In this document: positions 4,893 to 6,784 of the stretch, piece by piece
Numbering within the stretch: the stretch's first letter is position 1
Layout: each line of letters starts with the position of its first letter
Assembly: GCA_937907305.1 (NCBI GenBank)
Contig: CALERQ010000049.1
Location: forward strand, 1-6,784
Length of the DNA stretch: 6,784 nucleotides
Direction: 5' to 3'
Origin: an uncultured Clostridia bacterium
Lineage (GTDB): Bacteria > Bacillota > Clostridia > Oscillospirales > Ruminococcaceae
Program-made: the position numbers and the translations under genes
Notes under the pieces: generated by a model
Seen by the model: only the letters and a program-made list of their open reading frames with translations
Told to the model about the DNA's origin: nothing
Databases searched by the model: none

Positions 4893-6122
4893 TTATTCCA
4901 CCGCCATCCGCAGCAGGGTGCCCTGCGGCAGCGGCTCCGGGTAGTCCATCATAAAGGGCGCCGCGGCATGGGGCACACAGTCCACCGGCTGGCCCTCGGC
5001 GTCATACAGCTTTTCCGGGGTAAATTCCCTTACCCCCCGCAATGGCAGCACCAGCTCCAGCGGCTGCCCCACCGCAAATTTATTCCTCTGCACGCACAGC
5101 AGACGCCGGTTTTCAGCGTCATAGCCGGTCACTGCCCCGGCTACCTCCCACCGGCGGATATACCCGCCCGTTTCATAGCACTGTCCGGCCTCCGGCGGCC
5201 CAAACAGGAACCCCGTGGTATAGTCCCGGTGGCTCACCTTGGTCACTTCCTCCCGCAGCCAGTCCGGGCAGCGGTAACGCTCCGGGTCCTGCCACATCAG
5301 GTCGGTGGCGGCCCGGTAGGCCCCGGCGGTCACCGCCGTATAGTAGGCCGATTTCGCCCGCCCCTCGATCTTGAAGGAACAGACCCCCGCCTTCGCCAGC
5401 TTGTCCAGGTACTCTATCAGGCACAGGTCCTTGGCATTCAGGATATAGCTATACTGGCCGTCCTCCTCCACCGGGTAGTACTGCCCGGGGCGCTTTTCCT
5501 CCATCAGGGCGTACTTCCATCGGCAGGGCTGGGTGCAGGCGCCCCGGTTGGCGTCCCGCCCGGTCAGGTACTGCGAAAGCAAGCACCGTCCGGAAACACT
5601 CATGCACATGGCCCCGTGCACAAAGACCTCCACCTCCAGCTCCCGCGGGATGCGGCGGCACAGCTCCTCTATTTCGGTCAGCGGCAGCTCCCGCGCCAGC
5701 ACCACCCGCTTGGCCCCCAGCCGGTGCAGCTCGGCGGCGGTCAGCCAGTTGGTCACCCCGGCCTGGGTGGAGATATGCAGCTCCAGCTCCGGTACGGCCC
5801 GGTGGGCAGCCATCAGCACCCCCATATCGCTCACAATGGCGGCGTCCACGCCCATCTCATGCACCTCAGCCAGGTACCGGGGCAGCAGGTCGGCCTCCTC
5901 ATTGTTCAGCAGGGTGTTGCAGGTCAGGTAAAGGCGCTTGCCCATTTGGTGGGTCAATTTCACCGCCTCGGCCAGCTCCTCCTGGGTAAAGCTCCTGGTC
6001 CCCGCGCGCATATTAAAGAGCTTGCCGCCCAGGTATACCGCGTCCGCCCCAAAGCGCAGCGCCGCCTCCAGCCGTTCCCGGTCGCCCGCCGGCGCCAGTA
6101 CCTCCGGTTTCTTGTCTATCAT
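4893..6122 (-). CDS. U32 family protein, TrhP/YrrO-type tRNA hydroxylation protein
   Basis: The 409-residue product belongs to peptidase family U32, but the subgroup with this signature (E. coli YegQ/TrhP, B. subtilis YrrO/TrhP2) is linked to prephenate-dependent 5-hydroxylation of uridine 34 in tRNA rather than to proteolysis. The N-terminus PEVLAPAGDRERLEAALRFG (6-25) begins a TIM-barrel-like domain. The family signature spans 165-204, with VFVHGAMCMSVSGRC, then YLTGRDANRGACTQPCRW. Cys173, Cys180, Cys196 and Cys234 match the spacing of the iron-sulfur ligands described in the relatives UbiU/UbiV, so an Fe-S cluster is likely. SFKIEGR (249-255) is another conserved block, and the C-terminal ~90 residues form a beta-rich accessory domain. 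The only in-frame start is 6122; AGGAG lies 11 nt upstream, rather far. It follows the DJ-1 gene by 18 nt and precedes manA by 22 nt. Family assignment is firm; the exact paralogue is less certain. Confidence 0.9.
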   Translation of the reverse strand: MIDKKPEVLAPAGDRERLEAALRFGADAVYLGGKLFNMRAGTRSFTQEELAEAVKLTHQMGKRLYLTCNTLLNNEEADLLPRYLAEVHEMGVDAAIVSDMGVLMAAHRAVPELELHISTQAGVTNWLTAAELHRLGAKRVVLARELPLTEIEELCRRIPRELEVEVFVHGAMCMSVSGRCLLSQYLTGRDANRGACTQPCRWKYALMEEKRPGQYYPVEEDGQYSYILNAKDLCLIEYLDKLAKAGVCSFKIEGRAKSAYYTAVTAGAYRAATDLMWQDPERYRCPDWLREEVTKVSHRDYTTGFLFGPPEAGQCYETGGYIRRWEVAGAVTGYDAENRRLLCVQRNKFAVGQPLELVLPLRGVREFTPEKLYDAEGQPVDCVPHAAAPFMMDYPEPLPQGTLLRMAVE

Positions 6123-6140
6123 CGTGTCATTTTCTCCTGT

Positions 6141-6689
6141 TTACAGCTTCATCTGGATGGAACGGCCCACTTCCAGCGCCTTTTCCTCGCCCTGCAGGGC
6201 CGCCAGCAGGTACAGCGCAAAGGTCATGGCATTGCCGGCGCCATTCGCGGTGATGATCTTTCCATCCTGCTGCAATGGGGCCGCCGTATAGGTGCCGTGG
6301 TATTTTTCGTCGTTTTCAAAGCCCGGATAGCAGGTATATTTCCGGCCGTGCAGCAGGCCGTTTTCGCCCAGCACGCTGGGGGCGGCACAGATGGCCGCGA
6401 CCCACAGATCCTCCTGGGCGGCATAGGCCAGCCCCTCCTGGATGGTCAGCGACTCTCCCAGATGGATGGTACCGGGCATTCCGCCGGGCAGCACCATCAT
6501 ATCGATCTCATCCGGAATGACATCCTCCTCGGCGATATCGCACCCCACCGGGATGCCATGGGCGCCGGTGATGGTCTTGCCGCCAATGCCCACCGTCTTT
6601 ACCGTCACACCGCCCCGCCGCAGAATATCCACCGGGGTCAGCGCCTCCACTTCCTCAAAGCCCTCTGCCAAAAATACATATGCCGTCAT
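6141..6689 (-). CDS. DJ-1/PfpI family protein (DJ-1/YajL-like)
   Basis: This 182-residue cytoplasmic protein has the DJ-1 superfamily fold (Rossmann-like glutamine amidotransferase domain) at its full usual length. Visible motifs are EGFEEVE at 9-15, with Glu15 aligning with Glu18 of human DJ-1, LPGGMPGT at 67-74, the nucleophile elbow AAICAAPSVLG at 98-108 with Cys101 as the redox-sensitive cysteine, and ITANGAGNAMTFAL towards the C-terminus. Tyr121 in TCYPGFE stands where human DJ-1 has His126, so there is no conventional Cys-His pair. Proposed roles in the family include glyoxal/methylglyoxal detoxification and oxidative stress protection; none can be chosen from sequence. The start has AAGGAGG 8 nt upstream. 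It is the first complete gene of the DJ-1, U32, manA set and may form an operon with a gene beyond the window edge. Confidence 0.92.
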   Translation of the reverse strand: MTAYVFLAEGFEEVEALTPVDILRRGGVTVKTVGIGGKTITGAHGIPVGCDIAEEDVIPDEIDMMVLPGGMPGTIHLGESLTIQEGLAYAAQEDLWVAAICAAPSVLGENGLLHGRKYTCYPGFENDEKYHGTYTAAPLQQDGKIITANGAGNAMTFALYLLAALQGEEKALEVGRSIQMKL

Positions 6690-6712
6690 TGTCGGTTCCT
6701 CCTTGTATCGTC

Positions 6713-6734
6713 GCCGTCGGGGTTTCCCCTCGGC
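6713..6734. other. Hairpin in the leader of the DJ-1 gene
   Basis: GCCG (6713-6716) pairs with CGGC (6731-6734) and GGGG (6719-6722) with CCCC (6726-6729) around a TTT loop, with a small internal bulge. It ends about 24 nt before the DJ-1 start and just upstream of the ribosome binding site in minus-strand sense. No T run follows, so it is not a clear terminator. No convincing -10/-35 pair is visible in the 95 bases upstream of this gene. Confidence 0.4.
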
Positions 6735-6749
6735 AGTGTGATTTTCGTC

Positions 6750-6784
6750 CTATTTTCGCGGCGCCGCCGGTCTCTTTGCCGGCT
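6750..6784 (-). CDS. Possible C-terminal end of an upstream gene (partial)
   Basis: A minus-strand frame open from the window edge encodes Pro-Ala-Lys-Arg-Pro-Ala-Ala-Pro-Arg-Lys and stops at TAG (6752-6750). This basic, proline- and alanine-rich stretch resembles a flexible protein tail. It would leave a 60-nt gap to the DJ-1 gene. A competing frame is also open from the edge and ends in a TGA that overlaps the DJ-1 ATG (ATGA), which would mean a directly coupled upstream gene. Too little sequence is present to choose or to name a product. Confidence 0.25.
   Translation of the reverse strand, partial: PAKRPAAPRK

Noticed and set aside
4893..6122. U32 gene as a secreted collagenase-type protease
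   Set aside because: There is no signal peptide, and the conserved cysteine signature matches the tRNA-hydroxylation subgroup rather than a characterised protease.

Overview
The window looks like chromosomal DNA from a high-GC Firmicute of the class Clostridia, most likely Oscillospirales/Ruminococcaceae (Faecalibacterium/Gemmiger-like). That placement is an inference from the GC-rich genes with strong AAGGAGG-type ribosome binding sites, the TGGTATAAT promoters, the MEP isoprenoid genes, a CofE-like paralogue and a short type I mannose-6-phosphate isomerase. No 16S or tRNA gene is present to confirm it. All recognisable genes lie on the minus strand, so transcription runs from high to low coordinates.

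Layout in transcriptional order: (1) 6690-6784 holds a leader region and perhaps the last codons of an upstream gene. (2) 6689-3938 holds three closely spaced genes: a DJ-1/PfpI protein, a U32/TrhP-type tRNA hydroxylation protein and manA, with gaps of 18 and 22 nt. (3) 3950-3562 is a ~389-bp element with ~35-bp imperfect terminal inverted repeats bounded by TA. It sits in the very end of manA and supplies its present stop codon; joining the flanks at one TA restores a manA frame with a different C-terminus. (4) 3552-2790 holds a CofE-like (F420-0:glutamate ligase family) gene with its own extended -10 promoter, followed by a terminator-like hairpin. (5) 2722-2640 is a perfect DNA cloverleaf: a 12-bp closing stem and three arms of 9, 7 and 8 bp with 3-nt loops. 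(6) 2587-63 holds a second extended -10 promoter driving dxr-ispF-ispE, a tight three-gene unit of the MEP pathway with a 4-nt gap and a 13-nt overlap.

The MEP genes encode steps 2, 5 and 4 of isopentenyl diphosphate synthesis; ispD (step 3) is absent from the window. ManA links fructose-6-phosphate and mannose-6-phosphate. The TrhP-like protein probably helps hydroxylate wobble uridine in tRNA. The genes are ordinary housekeeping functions. The unusual content is in the two intergenic regions: the inverted-repeat element at the manA end and the cloverleaf upstream of dxr. I see no defence system, CRISPR array, rRNA or tRNA.
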